From Nocardia niigatensis NBRC 100131 (GTDB taxonomy: Bacteria > Actinomycetota > Actinomycetes > Mycobacteriales > Mycobacteriaceae), in the NCBI RefSeq assembly GCF_000308655.1, contig NZ_BAGC01000019.1:1-64000 (forward strand): DNA of 64,000 nt. The letters are read 5' to 3'. A program made the position numbers and the translations under genes. The notes beneath the pieces are model-generated. The model worked only from the letters and a program-made list of their open reading frames with translations, made no database searches and was not told the DNA's origin. The number at the start of each line of letters is the position of its first letter. The stretch's first letter is position 1. This document shows, in pieces, positions 26,720 through 35,230 of this stretch.

Positions 26720-27352
26720 TCAGACCGGCTGCACGCCGATCATGGGCAGCACCGTGCGCCGGGCGAACTCCCGCGCGGCCGTGGCGTCCGACAGCGGGAT
26801 CAGACCGTCCGGGGTCAGCACCAGCGACTGGCCCAGGCGAGCAAGCACTTCGGCGACCAGGTCGGCGTCGAAGGCGGGCACGTCCGCGGATGCCTGCAGC
26901 ACGCGCAGCTTCTCGGCGAGGTAGGTGCGCCCGACCGCGAGAATGGGCCCGGCCTCGGTGGTCAGGCGCGGCAGGATCGTCTCGGGCTCGGTGCGCAGCA
27001 GGCGCTGCAGCAGTTTGTTGCTCGCCAGCTGGGTGATGAAGGCGACAAAGATCTCGGCCAGTTGATCGTTCCCGGAATCACCGGTGGCCGTGGCCTCCTG
27101 GACGCGCTTGTCGACCTCCGCGATGAACAGCTGCGCCTCGCGCACGCCCACCGCTTCGACCAGATCGTTCTTGGATTCGAAGCGCCGGTACAGGGTGGCC
27201 GGGCTGATGCCGGCGCGACGCGCGATCTCCCCCATGCTGGTTCGCTTGATCCCGAAGTCGAGGAAGGCCGACAGCGCGCTCTCCAGTAGCTGTTCGCCTT
27301 CGGTCCGTGGCTTCTCCAGGATGCGTTGCAGGATGGTGGGCACGGACGGCAT
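26720..27352 (-). CDS. TetR-family transcriptional regulator
   Basis: About 210 residues from ATG 27352 (MPSVPTILQRILEKPRTEGE); an ATG at 27403 would add 17 residues. The HTH SMGEIARRAGISPATLYRRFESKNDLVEAVG is canonical. The C-terminal part (LARLGQSLVLTPDGLIPLSD ATAAREFARRTVLPMIGV) matches mycobacterial TetR proteins of about 210 residues. It stands 86 bases upstream of the SanA-like gene on the same strand and might regulate it. Confidence 0.87.
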   Translation of the reverse strand: MPSVPTILQRILEKPRTEGEQLLESALSAFLDFGIKRTSMGEIARRAGISPATLYRRFESKNDLVEAVGVREAQLFIAEVDKRVQEATATGDSGNDQLAEIFVAFITQLASNKLLQRLLRTEPETILPRLTTEAGPILAVGRTYLAEKLRVLQASADVPAFDADLVAEVLARLGQSLVLTPDGLIPLSDATAAREFARRTVLPMIGVQPV

Positions 27353-27495
27353 CGAGTCTCCAGTCGGTCGGTTGGCGACCGCGACATTGCGGTGAACGGC
27401 CAAGGCGCACAGTGGCGCACGGGTCGAGCCGCATTATCGCATCGCCCGGCGGTTGCGGGTCACAACCCCGTCCGATCAGTGAACGCCGATACCGA

Positions 27496-27669
27496 TCAGC
27501 GGACGTCGAGGGCGGCCATTTCGCTCTCTATCGCGTTGGCGGCGAAATCGATGCCGTTGGAACGCAGTTCGTGCACCCGGCGCTGGAGCGCCTCGATTCC
27601 CCCTGGCTGCGCGGCGATATCGGCCACGCTGATGCGCCGTCGGTGCATACCGTCGTGCTCGTACGACAC
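27496..27669 (-). CDS. Small hypothetical protein (57 aa)
   Basis: GTG 27669 lies behind a perfect AGGAGG (27675-27680), which fixes the start. The product reads MSYEHDGMHRRRISVADIAA, QPGGIEALQRRVHELRSNGI, DFAANAIESEMAALDVR. It is soluble, amphipathic and alpha-helical with no cysteine, which looks like a small regulatory or antitoxin-like protein, but no family is recognised. Divergent from the TetR gene's upstream side. Confidence 0.65.
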   Translation of the reverse strand: MSYEHDGMHRRRISVADIAAQPGGIEALQRRVHELRSNGIDFAANAIESEMAALDVR

Positions 27670-27810
27670 CGTTGAAACCTCCTGCTAGCCCCGAACGCGC
27701 ACCCGGCTCGCGGCGGCACAGCCCGGGCCGCCGGGAACGCTTCGGACGATGCTAACAGCGGCCTTTATGGTCGCTTGTTCAGTGTGGGGATTCTCACACG
27801 CCCCCTTCAG

Positions 27811-28326
27811 TCACTCCTCTTGACCCTGCCGGTGCAGCTCCGTGTTGTGCAGGTAGGCGGTCGCATTCATGCGAATGTGGTCACGCTCGGCCTCGCTCAG
27901 CTCCCGGCGCACCTTGCCCGGCACGCCCGCCACCAGCGAGCCCGGCGGAATCTGGGCGCCCTCCGGAACCAGGGCATTGGCCGCGATCAGGCTGCCCGCG
28001 CCGATCACCGCACCGTTCAGCACGGTCGCGCCCATCCCGATCAGCACATCGTCGCCGACCGTGCAGCCGTGCAGAATCGCGTTGTGCCCCACCGAGACTC
28101 CCTCGCCCACCGTGCAGGGGAAGCCCGGATCGGCGTGCAGCACGCAGCCGTCCTGAATATTGCTGCGCGCGCCCACGGTGATCTGATCCATGTCGCCGCG
28201 CAACACCGCCGAATACCAGACGCTCACTTCGGCTTCCAGGCGCACCCGCCCGGCCACGGTGGCATTCGGCGCGATCCACGCCTTGTCGTCGATCTGCGGC
28301 GCGTCCTCACCCAGCTTGATCCTCAT
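27811..28326 (-). CDS. Gamma-carbonic anhydrase-family hexapeptide protein
   Basis: 171 residues from ATG 28326. A left-handed beta-helix is clear from hexapeptide repeats (AWIAPNATVAGRVRLEAEVS, VSVGHNAILHGCTVGDDVLI, GAVIGAGSLIAANALV). The zinc-ligand histidines of the family are in VLHADPG and VGHNAILHG, and RGDMDQITVGARSNIQDGC carries the other conserved residues. Such proteins are gamma-carbonic anhydrases or related (YrdA/PaaY) hydrolases. It starts 10 bases after the stop of the AraC-type gene, in the same direction, so both may share a transcript. Confidence 0.9.
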   Translation of the reverse strand: MRIKLGEDAPQIDDKAWIAPNATVAGRVRLEAEVSVWYSAVLRGDMDQITVGARSNIQDGCVLHADPGFPCTVGEGVSVGHNAILHGCTVGDDVLIGMGATVLNGAVIGAGSLIAANALVPEGAQIPPGSLVAGVPGKVRRELSEAERDHIRMNATAYLHNTELHRQGQEE

Positions 28327-28336
28327 AGCCCCGAAC

Positions 28337-29317
28337 CTAGCGGCGGAACAGGGCGCGGTGCGCCGCAGGGGTGGTGCCGAGCAGCCGATGGAAATGGTGG
28401 CGCAGGTTGACGCCGGTGCCCAGACCGGAGTCGGCGGCGATGCGGTCCATGGTGTCGTCGGTCGACTCCAGCAGCAGCCGGGCATGATCCACACGCTGCT
28501 GCAGCAGCCACTGCTGCGGGCTGGTGCCGGTGCGATCGCGGAACCGGCGGGTGAAGGTGCGCCGCGACATGAGCGCCGTGCGGGCCCAGCCGTCCAAGTC
28601 CACCGGCTCGTCGAGATGCGTTCTGGCCCACACCATTGCGTGCTCGATCGGATCCCGGTCGGCCGCCTCGGGCACGGCGACCGGAATGTATTGCGCCTGT
28701 GAGCCGCTGCGGTGCGGGGCCAGCACCAGGCGGCGGGCCAGCTCCGCCGCGACCCGGCTGCCGTGATCGGTGCGCACCAGGTGCAGGCAGCAGTCCAGAG
28801 CTGCCGCGGTGCCGGCGGAGGTGATGAGATCGCCGTCGTCGGACCACAGGGTGTCCGCGCGCACCCGGACCGCCGGATGGGCCCGGGCCAGCTCGGCCGC
28901 CGCCGACCAGTGCGTGGTGATCTCGCGGCCGTCCGCCAGGCCGCTCGCCGCCACCGCCCAGGCGCCCAGGCACAGGCCCACGATGCGGGCGCCGCGGGCG
29001 TGCGCCCGGCGCAGGGCGTCCCGGAGTGGTTCGGGCAGTGGGCGATCGCGCTCCCAGCTGGGGATGACCACGGTGTCGGCGGTCTCGGTCGCCTCCAGGC
29101 CGTGGGCGACGACGATGTCGAAACCCGCTGGGGTGGTGATGGTTCCGGGCCGTTCGGCGCACACCACCACGCGGTAGGGGCTGCCGTCCGGACCGCCGGC
29201 GCCGATCCGGCCGAACACCAGGGTCGGGACCGCCAGGTGGAACGGGCTGATGCCGTCGTAGACCAGGACGGCCACGGTATGGCGGTCGTCGGACGCGGGA
29301 GAGGGGCCAGCGCTCAT
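28337..29317 (-). CDS. GlxA-family AraC regulator (DJ-1/PfpI domain)
   Basis: 326 residues. The N-terminal half is a DJ-1/PfpI-like domain (VAVLVYDGISPFHLAVPTLV, IVGLCLGAWAVAASGLADGR with the family Cys in LCLG). The C-terminal third is an AraC HTH (RTALMSRRTFTRRFRDRTGTSPQQWLLQQRVDHARLLL, then GLGTGVNLRHHFHRLLGTTP). GlxA proteins activate nearby metabolic genes; the adjacent gamma-carbonic anhydrase gene downstream is a candidate. An MBL-fold gene is divergent. Confidence 0.92.
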   Translation of the reverse strand: MSAGPSPASDDRHTVAVLVYDGISPFHLAVPTLVFGRIGAGGPDGSPYRVVVCAERPGTITTPAGFDIVVAHGLEATETADTVVIPSWERDRPLPEPLRDALRRAHARGARIVGLCLGAWAVAASGLADGREITTHWSAAAELARAHPAVRVRADTLWSDDGDLITSAGTAAALDCCLHLVRTDHGSRVAAELARRLVLAPHRSGSQAQYIPVAVPEAADRDPIEHAMVWARTHLDEPVDLDGWARTALMSRRTFTRRFRDRTGTSPQQWLLQQRVDHARLLLESTDDTMDRIAADSGLGTGVNLRHHFHRLLGTTPAAHRALFRR

Positions 29318-29389
29318 GGCCCGATCTTATCGATGCGCGGCCTTCGGGCCACTGTCGTGTACCGCGCTCCGGCGGCGAGACTTGTCGGC

Positions 29390-30184
29390 ATGACGAACAC
29401 GATCGACACCGCAGCTGCCGCCTCCACCCTCGAACTGCTCCACATCGGCGGCCCGACAGTGCGATTCGGCTATGGCGACCTGGTCTGGCTGACCGATCCG
29501 ACCTTCGACGAACCCGGCGAATACCCGGGTGGCGTCACCCTCTTCAAGCTCGCCGGGCCCGCCGTGCCCGCCGCCGAGATCGGGCCCGTGGACGTGGTGC
29601 TGCTCTCGCACGACCAGCACGCCGACAATCTCGACCGGTCCGGGCGGGAATTCCTGGCCGGCGTCGAGACCGTGCTCTCGACTCCGGACGCGGCCGGGCG
29701 CATCGACGGCGTTCGGGGACTGGCCGAATGGGAGTCGGTGCGGGTCGGCGCGGTCACCGTCACCGCCGTGCCCGCACTGCACGGGCCGGAGGGTTGCGAG
29801 CCGTTCACCGGAGTGGTCACCGGGTTCGTGCTGCAGGCCGACGGGCTGCCGACCGTGTACGTCTCCGGGGACAACGCCTCGGTCGACCACGTGCGGCGGA
29901 TCGCGGAACGCTTCGGGCGCATCGACATCGCCGTCCTCAATGTGGGCGCGGCCAATACCGACCGCTTCGGCGACCACGACCTGACCCTCAACGGCCGCAC
30001 CGCGGTCCACGCCTCGGAGGCGCTGGGCACCGCGGTGATCGTGCCGGTCCACGCCGAGGGCTGGGCGCACTTCTCCGAGCACCTCGACTATCTGATCCAC
30101 CGCTTCACCGTCGCCGGGCGCGCGGACCGCCTGCGCATCCCGACGGCCGGGGAAATCCTGGCCGTCACCGCGGTCGCCTCCTGA
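29390..30184 (+). CDS. MBL-fold metal-dependent hydrolase (UlaG-like)
   Basis: 264 residues from ATG 29390. The metallo-beta-lactamase signature is LLSHDQHADNLD (HxxHxD with Zn ligands), followed by VPALHGPEG, YVSGDNAS and IVPVHAEGWAHF, supplying the remaining ligands. The wider layout (LLHIGGPTVRFGYGDLVWLTDPTF) is that of UlaG-like lactonases/phosphodiesterases. No pathway context is visible. Divergent from the GlxA regulator, 72 bases apart, so it might be its target. Confidence 0.87.
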   Translation: MTNTIDTAAAASTLELLHIGGPTVRFGYGDLVWLTDPTFDEPGEYPGGVTLFKLAGPAVPAAEIGPVDVVLLSHDQHADNLDRSGREFLAGVETVLSTPDAAGRIDGVRGLAEWESVRVGAVTVTAVPALHGPEGCEPFTGVVTGFVLQADGLPTVYVSGDNASVDHVRRIAERFGRIDIAVLNVGAANTDRFGDHDLTLNGRTAVHASEALGTAVIVPVHAEGWAHFSEHLDYLIHRFTVAGRADRLRIPTAGEILAVTAVAS

Positions 30185-30346
30185 TCGGCCGCGCGTCCCG
30201 GCTCGAATCCAGGTGGCGGCGGCCGCTTCCCGCGTGGCAGCGCTTCCCGTTCCCGCCCTCGCTGAAGGTTGCCAGTAGGTTGCGTTAGGTGAAATCGGGC
30301 CGTGGCGCTGATGGCGGCGCGGCCCCCGCGGGTGAACGATGGCGGT

Positions 30347-31456
30347 ATGAGAATCGGCGTACCGCGGGAGGTCAAGGAGCAGGAGTATCGCGTCGCCCTC
30401 ACCCCGGCCGGCGCCGGGGAACTGGTGCGGGGCGGGCACGAGGTGCTGGTCGAGGCCACGGCCGGGGTGGGGTCCGGGTTCGACGACGCCGACTACCTCG
30501 CGGCGGGCGCGCGGATCCTGCCCGGCCCCGACGAGGTGTGGGACGCCGCGGGCCTGGTGCTCAAGGTGAAAGAGCCCGTCGCCGAGGAGTATTCGCGCAT
30601 GCGGGAGGGGCAGGTGCTGTTCACCTTCCTGCACCTCGCCGCCTCGCGCGAATGCACGGACGCGATCCTGAGTTCCGGCATCACCGCCATCGCGTACGAG
30701 ACCGTCCGGGCCGCGGACGGGTCGCTGCCGCTGCTCGCGCCCATGAGCGAGGTGGCGGGCAAGCTCGCCGGCCAGGTCGGGGCGTATCACCTCATGTCGC
30801 CGCAGGGCGGGGAGGGCCTGCTGCTCGGCGGGGTGCCGGGGGTCCGGCCCGCGGACGTGGTGGTGCTCGGCGGCGGGGTGGCGGGCCGCAACGCGGCGGC
30901 CGTCGCGATCGGCATGGGAGCGCGAGTCACCGTGCTGGACACCAATATCGCGCGGCTGCGGGAGCTCGACGCCCGATTCGACGGGGGCGTCACCACGATC
31001 GGCTCCAACGTGGCCGAGGTCGAGCGGGCGGTGCTCGCCGCGGATCTGGTGATCGGCTCGGTGCTGGTGCCGGGCGCGCGGGCGCCGAAACTGGTGCCCG
31101 ACAGCCTGGTCGCCGTGATGCGCCCGGGCTCGGTCCTCGTCGATATCGCCATCGACCAGGGCGGGTGCTTTCAGAGTTCGCATCCCACCACACACGCGGC
31201 GCCGACCTTCCGGGTGGCGGATTCGCTGTTCTACTGCGTGGCCAATATGCCGGGCGCGGTCCCGCACACCTCCACCGTGGCGCTCACCAATGTCACGCTG
31301 CCGTATGCCCGCGCCATCGCGGATCTCGGCTGGCCCGGCGCCTGCGCCGCGGATCCCGGTCTGGCACAGGGGCTCACGGCCGACGCCGGCCGGCTCTACT
31401 CGCCCGAGGTGGCCGCCGCCCACGGGCTGCGGCCGGTGACGCACGTCGCGTCCTGA
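30347..31456 (+). CDS. ald: Alanine dehydrogenase
   Basis: 369 residues from ATG 30347. It interconverts alanine and pyruvate plus ammonia with NAD. N-terminal MRIGVPREVKEQEYRVALTP is the family signature; KVKEP and VLFTFLHLAAS supply substrate-site residues; the Rossmann motif VVVLGGGVAGRNAAAVAIGM is intact, and IDQGGCFQSSHPTTHAAPTF and CVANMPGAVPHTSTVALTN complete the active site. It ends at a strong hairpin facing the sigma-factor gene. Confidence 0.95.
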   Translation: MRIGVPREVKEQEYRVALTPAGAGELVRGGHEVLVEATAGVGSGFDDADYLAAGARILPGPDEVWDAAGLVLKVKEPVAEEYSRMREGQVLFTFLHLAASRECTDAILSSGITAIAYETVRAADGSLPLLAPMSEVAGKLAGQVGAYHLMSPQGGEGLLLGGVPGVRPADVVVLGGGVAGRNAAAVAIGMGARVTVLDTNIARLRELDARFDGGVTTIGSNVAEVERAVLAADLVIGSVLVPGARAPKLVPDSLVAVMRPGSVLVDIAIDQGGCFQSSHPTTHAAPTFRVADSLFYCVANMPGAVPHTSTVALTNVTLPYARAIADLGWPGACAADPGLAQGLTADAGRLYSPEVAAAHGLRPVTHVAS

Positions 31457-31466
31457 CCGACAATCG

Positions 31467-31508
31467 CCGCGGGCCCGCGACCGGGTGAATCCGGTTACGG
31501 GCCCGCGG
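31467..31508. terminator. Bidirectional terminator between ald and sigma-factor genes
   Basis: 11-base arms ccgcgggcccg / cgggcccgcgg enclose a second small stem (accgg..ccggt). Confidence 0.8.
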
Positions 31509-31518
31509 TTTCCGCCGG

Positions 31519-32475
31519 TCAGGCCTCGGCGGCGCCGAGCGGCCAGTCGGGCTGCGCGCCGTCGGCCGGGATGCCCTGCAACTTGTCCGGGTTGCGGACC
31601 ACGTCGATCTTGGTGATGCGGCCGTCGTCGATGGTGAACGAGAAGACACCGGTGTACTTGCCGTCGAACACCACCAGTCCCGGGCGGCCGTTGACCAGTA
31701 CCGAACGACCCCACGCGCCACCGATCTTCGACGCGAAGTCCAGGAAGCCGAGCAGTGTCTTGGCGACCTTGTCCGCGCCGTGCATCGGGTGCAGGAACGC
31801 CTGCACCTTGCCGCCGCCGTCGGAGGTGAAGGTGACATTGGAGTCCAGCAGGCCGAGCAGTGCGCTCAGATCACCGGACCGCCAGGCCAGCGCGAATGCC
31901 GACACCACCTTCTCGTGCTCATCGGCGCTGGCCGGGAAGCGGGGCGTGCCGTCCTCCACGTGTTTGCGGGCGCGCGAAGCCAATTGGCGCACCGCGGCCG
32001 GGGTACGGCCCACCACCTCGGCGACCTCCGGGCCGGACATGCCGAACACGTCCTGCAGGACGAACGCGGTGCGCTCGGCGGGGGAAAGGGATTCCAGCAC
32101 CACCAGCAGGGCGGTGGTGACGCGCTCGTCCTGGGAGACGCGGTCGGCGGGATCGTCCCAGGTGGTGATCTCCGGCTCCGGAAGCCATTCGCCCACATAC
32201 TGTTCGCGCCGGGACCGCGCCGAACCCAGATGATCGAGGGCGAGGCGGCCGGTGACGGTGGTCAGCCAGGCGCGCAGGTTCTCGATATCCGCGCCCTCCG
32301 GGCTGGTCTCGTAGTAGCGGACCAGCCGCAGCCACGCCTCCTGCACCACATCGTCGGCATCGCTGAGACTGCCGAGCGTGCTGTACGCCACCCGCCGGAG
32401 ATAGCCGCGATGCTCCTCGAACCGTCGCGCCAGCTCGGCCTGATCGGGACCGTCCGGCCGTCCGTCACCACTCAT
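31519..32475 (-). CDS. ECF41-family RNA polymerase sigma factor with SnoaL-like C-terminus (SigJ-like)
   Basis: 318 residues. Sigma region 2 (YLRRVAYSTLGSLSDADDVVQEAWLRLVRY) and region 4 (LSPAERTAFVLQDVFGMSGPEVAEVVGRTPAAVRQLASRAR) flank the linker motif WLPEP, and the C-terminal SnoaL-2-like domain ends in the hallmark NPDKL. ECF41 sigma factors lack a classic anti-sigma factor; their own C-terminal domain tunes activity. An ECF41-type promoter lies upstream, so it is probably autoregulated. The usual carboxymuconolactone decarboxylase/oxidoreductase neighbour is absent. Confidence 0.93.
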   Translation of the reverse strand: MSGDGRPDGPDQAELARRFEEHRGYLRRVAYSTLGSLSDADDVVQEAWLRLVRYYETSPEGADIENLRAWLTTVTGRLALDHLGSARSRREQYVGEWLPEPEITTWDDPADRVSQDERVTTALLVVLESLSPAERTAFVLQDVFGMSGPEVAEVVGRTPAAVRQLASRARKHVEDGTPRFPASADEHEKVVSAFALAWRSGDLSALLGLLDSNVTFTSDGGGKVQAFLHPMHGADKVAKTLLGFLDFASKIGGAWGRSVLVNGRPGLVVFDGKYTGVFSFTIDDGRITKIDVVRNPDKLQGIPADGAQPDWPLGAAEA

Positions 32476-32531
32476 CGCACCCTCACCCTTCGCTCACGCC
32501 CGCCCGGTGGGGCGGACCGTTCACAGGACCG

Positions 32532-32558
32532 ACGACGCAGGCCGGCGGACTGTGACAT
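32532..32558 (-). promoter_or_regulatory. ECF41-type promoter of the sigma-factor gene
   Basis: On the minus strand TGTCACA (32558-32552) is followed after 16 bases by CGTC (32535-32532), the -35/-10 pair recalled for ECF41 promoters. It lies 57 bases before the ATG. Confidence 0.6.
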
Positions 32559-32614
32559 TCCCTTGCCGAATCTAGCGAAGGCGACCGAACGGTTCGTGAA
32601 TTCGAGCGGCGGGC

Positions 32615-33592
32615 TCAGCGCCGGCGCGCGTAGGCGAAGGCCGCGGCGGCGACCGCGGCGGCCACCTGCACCGCCGCCGAGAGCCGCACCGCGCGGCGCA
32701 GATCCGGCACTCGGGGCACCGGACCGTCACCGAGCGTGGGACGCAGCTCGGTCCCGTGGCGGTATTCGGTGCGGCCGCCGAGCGTCACACCCAGCGCGCC
32801 CGCCATGGACGCCTCGGCCACACCGGCATTCGGGCTCGGATGCTTTCCGGCGTCCCGACGCCAGGCCCGCCACGCCTCGGCGGGGCGGCCACCGATCATT
32901 GGGGCGAGGGCGGTCGTCAAGAGGCCGCTCACCCGTGCCGGCGCGAGATTCGCGACATCATCGGTGCGGGCCGCGGCCCACCCGAAATTGCCGTAGCGGT
33001 CGTTGCGGTAGCCGACCATGGCGTCGAGGGTGTTGATGGCCCGATACGCCAGCAGTCCGGGCACCCCCGCGACCGCGCCCCAGAACAGCGGCGCCACAGT
33101 CGCATCGGAGGTGTTCTCCGCGATCGATTCGAGGGCCGCCCGCGCCAGCCCGTCCGCGTCCAGCGTCTCGGGATCGCGCCCGCACAGCGACGGCAGCAAC
33201 GCCCGCGCCCCCTCGATATCGCCGGATTCGAGCCGATCCGCCATCTCTCGCCCGGTCTTCGCCAGGGTCGTCCCACCCAGCACGGTCCAGGTCGCGGCCG
33301 CGGTGACGGCCACCTCACCGGCCGCGCGGGCCCCGATCACCCTGCGCCGACCCGAGTTTCGCGGTCCTGCGACGGCTCGCCGCAGCCCGATCCCCAACGC
33401 GGTCACCACGCCGGCCAGCACGACCTCGTGCGCCACCCCGGCCGCGCGACTGTTCCGATAGGTGATCTGCTCCACCTTCACAGCGGCCGAACCGAACCCG
33501 GCCACCGGATGCCCGCGCCGTGGATCGCCGAAGGCCCGGTCCATGCCGAACCCGATCAGCAGTCCCGCGGCAGTCGCAATTCCCGTACGCAC
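32615..33592 (-). CDS. cobD: Adenosylcobinamide-phosphate synthase (CobD/CbiB)
   Basis: 325-residue integral membrane enzyme that attaches aminopropanol (or its phosphate) to cobyric acid in cobalamin synthesis. Recognised by GFGMDRAFGDPRRGHPVAGF, ENTSDATVAPLFWGAVAGVPGLLAYRAINTLDAMVGYRNDRYGNFGWAAARTDDVANL and GVAEASMAGALGV, all family signatures. It follows SURF1 on the same strand, matching Rv2236c. CobC, which supplies the aminopropanol phosphate, lies 1.6 kb away on the other strand. Confidence 0.94.
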   Translation of the reverse strand: MRTGIATAAGLLIGFGMDRAFGDPRRGHPVAGFGSAAVKVEQITYRNSRAAGVAHEVVLAGVVTALGIGLRRAVAGPRNSGRRRVIGARAAGEVAVTAAATWTVLGGTTLAKTGREMADRLESGDIEGARALLPSLCGRDPETLDADGLARAALESIAENTSDATVAPLFWGAVAGVPGLLAYRAINTLDAMVGYRNDRYGNFGWAAARTDDVANLAPARVSGLLTTALAPMIGGRPAEAWRAWRRDAGKHPSPNAGVAEASMAGALGVTLGGRTEYRHGTELRPTLGDGPVPRVPDLRRAVRLSAAVQVAAAVAAAAFAYARRR

Positions 33593-33729
33593 CCGGCGAG
33601 GTTATCGGAGACCACCGTCGCGATCGGCCCCGGTCGACTCACGGCTGCCGTGCCCGGAGGTCTCGCTATCGCCGGAAGTCGTCCGGTCGGATCGCGCGGC
33701 CGACCGATGAGCACGGGTTGCAGGCCGGT

Positions 33730-34704
33730 TCAGCGGCGGGTGCCGCCGTAGCGGTCGGCGAGGCGGGCTTCGTTCGTGGTGGGTTTCGGCTTCGACGGTG
33801 GGTCGTTGGGCTTCGCCGCGGTTGCGGGAGCGGGTGATTCGAGTGTGGTTGCGTCACCGGGCCGGTCGGTATCGGCCGGTGGGCCGGCGGCCTGAGTGGT
33901 GGCGGCAGGCTGGGTTGCGGCCTCGAATTTTTCGCGGCGGCGGGCGCGGATCTCGGCCCAGACGAAGTAGCCGAGGCCGAGCGGAGCCATCACCCCGAAG
34001 GCCAGCCACTGCAGGCCGTAGGAGAGGTACGGGCCCGAGTCCAGCTGGGGGAGCGGGTCGGGGGTGAAGGCGCCGGGTTGACCGGATTCCAGCTGGAGAT
34101 AGCCCCCCAGACCGTCGGTCGGGATGGGCGTCAGGGGGATGCCGAGGACGGCGGCCTCCTGCTGGGTGTCGGTCGTATAGACCTGGCGGTAGCCGTCTTC
34201 CGTGGTCGGCGGCTTCTTCTCGATCACGCCCTCGGAGGCGCGGATGCGGGCCGCTACCTGCTGGGCGCCGGTGGGCGGCGCGGCCACCACCGGCGGATGG
34301 GTGCCGCCCTCGGCGGCCGCCACCTGGCCGCGGTCCACCAGCAGGGTGCGGCCGTCGTCGAGACGGAAGGCGGCCAGCACCGTGTAGGCGGGCTGGCCGT
34401 CGAGGTGACGCAACCGCACCAGCACGGTGGAATCCGGCACGTACGCACCGCTCGCGGTGACCCGCCGCCATTCGGTGTTCTTGCCGCTGCCCGACAGCAG
34501 GGTGCCGATGTCGACCGGGTCGGCGTGCACCGAGTTCGCGATGCGGTCATTGCGTTCGGAGGTGCGGGTGTTCTTGCCCAGCTGCCAGGGTGCCAGCACG
34601 GTGAAGCACAGGTAGGCGAAACCGGCCACCACCACCGCGAGAATCAGCCAGCTGGGCCGGAGCAGGAAGGTGAAGCGCCGCAGCAGCGAGGTCTTCGAAT
34701 TCAT
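33730..34704 (-). CDS. SURF1-family cytochrome oxidase assembly protein
   Basis: 324 residues with two membrane helices: WLILAVVVAGFAYLCFTVLAPWQLGKN near the N-terminus and YGLQWLAFGVMAPLGLGYFVW near residue 240. Between them is the SURF1 domain (RRVTASGAYVPDSTVLVRLR, GRTLLVDRGQV). The C-terminal 80 residues are a low-complexity Ala/Pro/Thr tail. It overlaps ptpA by 4 bases, so the two are co-translated, and matches Rv2235. SURF1 helps assemble haem-copper oxidase. Confidence 0.9.
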   Translation of the reverse strand: MNSKTSLLRRFTFLLRPSWLILAVVVAGFAYLCFTVLAPWQLGKNTRTSERNDRIANSVHADPVDIGTLLSGSGKNTEWRRVTASGAYVPDSTVLVRLRHLDGQPAYTVLAAFRLDDGRTLLVDRGQVAAAEGGTHPPVVAAPPTGAQQVAARIRASEGVIEKKPPTTEDGYRQVYTTDTQQEAAVLGIPLTPIPTDGLGGYLQLESGQPGAFTPDPLPQLDSGPYLSYGLQWLAFGVMAPLGLGYFVWAEIRARRREKFEAATQPAATTQAAGPPADTDRPGDATTLESPAPATAAKPNDPPSKPKPTTNEARLADRYGGTRR

Positions 34705-35186
34705 GCCGCCTCACCCAGCTGTTCGCGCACCCACTCCAGCAGCCCCGGCATCGCCGCCTCGATCTGCTCGCGCACCAGCGCGAAATCGGTCTGGTCGCCG
34801 TAGTACGGATCCGGCACCGACCGCCCGTTCGCCCCCGCGTCGAAACTCCGCAGCAGCCGCCGCCGATCCGACGGCACCCCCAGCCGAGCCAGCTCCCGCT
34901 CGTGCCCGGTATCGAGCGCCACCAGCAGATCCGCCGCCCGATGATCCGGCCCGATCACGGCCGCCCGATGCCCCGTCGGATACCCGTGCCCCTCCAGCTC
35001 CCGGTTCGTCCGGTAGTCGGCCTCGTTCCCCACGTGCCAGCTCCCGGTCCCGGCACTGCTCACCCGCACCCGATCCGCCAGCCCCGCGCGCACCAGATGC
35101 GCGGCGAAGATCTTCTCGGCCATCGGGGACCGGCAGATGTTGCCGGTGCAGATGAAAGTCACGTGCAGCTCGCCCACGACAGCCAT
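34701..35186 (-). CDS. ptpA: Low-molecular-weight protein-tyrosine phosphatase (PtpA-like)
   Basis: 161 residues. The phosphate loop C13-TGNIC-R19 with following S and the general-acid motif VPDPYYGD are intact. It dephosphorylates tyrosine residues; in M. tuberculosis PtpA is secreted and acts on host proteins. The partner kinase ptkA, which sits beside ptpA there, is not present in this window. The ATG at 35186 is supported by family length. First gene of a ptpA-SURF1-cobD run. Confidence 0.92.
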   Translation of the reverse strand: MAVVGELHVTFICTGNICRSPMAEKIFAAHLVRAGLADRVRVSSAGTGSWHVGNEADYRTNRELEGHGYPTGHRAAVIGPDHRAADLLVALDTGHERELARLGVPSDRRRLLRSFDAGANGRSVPDPYYGDQTDFALVREQIEAAMPGLLEWVREQLGEAA

Positions 35187-35230
35187 TCTGTCCGGTGGGC
35201 ATGGGCGGCGGCCACGTAGGGTGGACGGCT

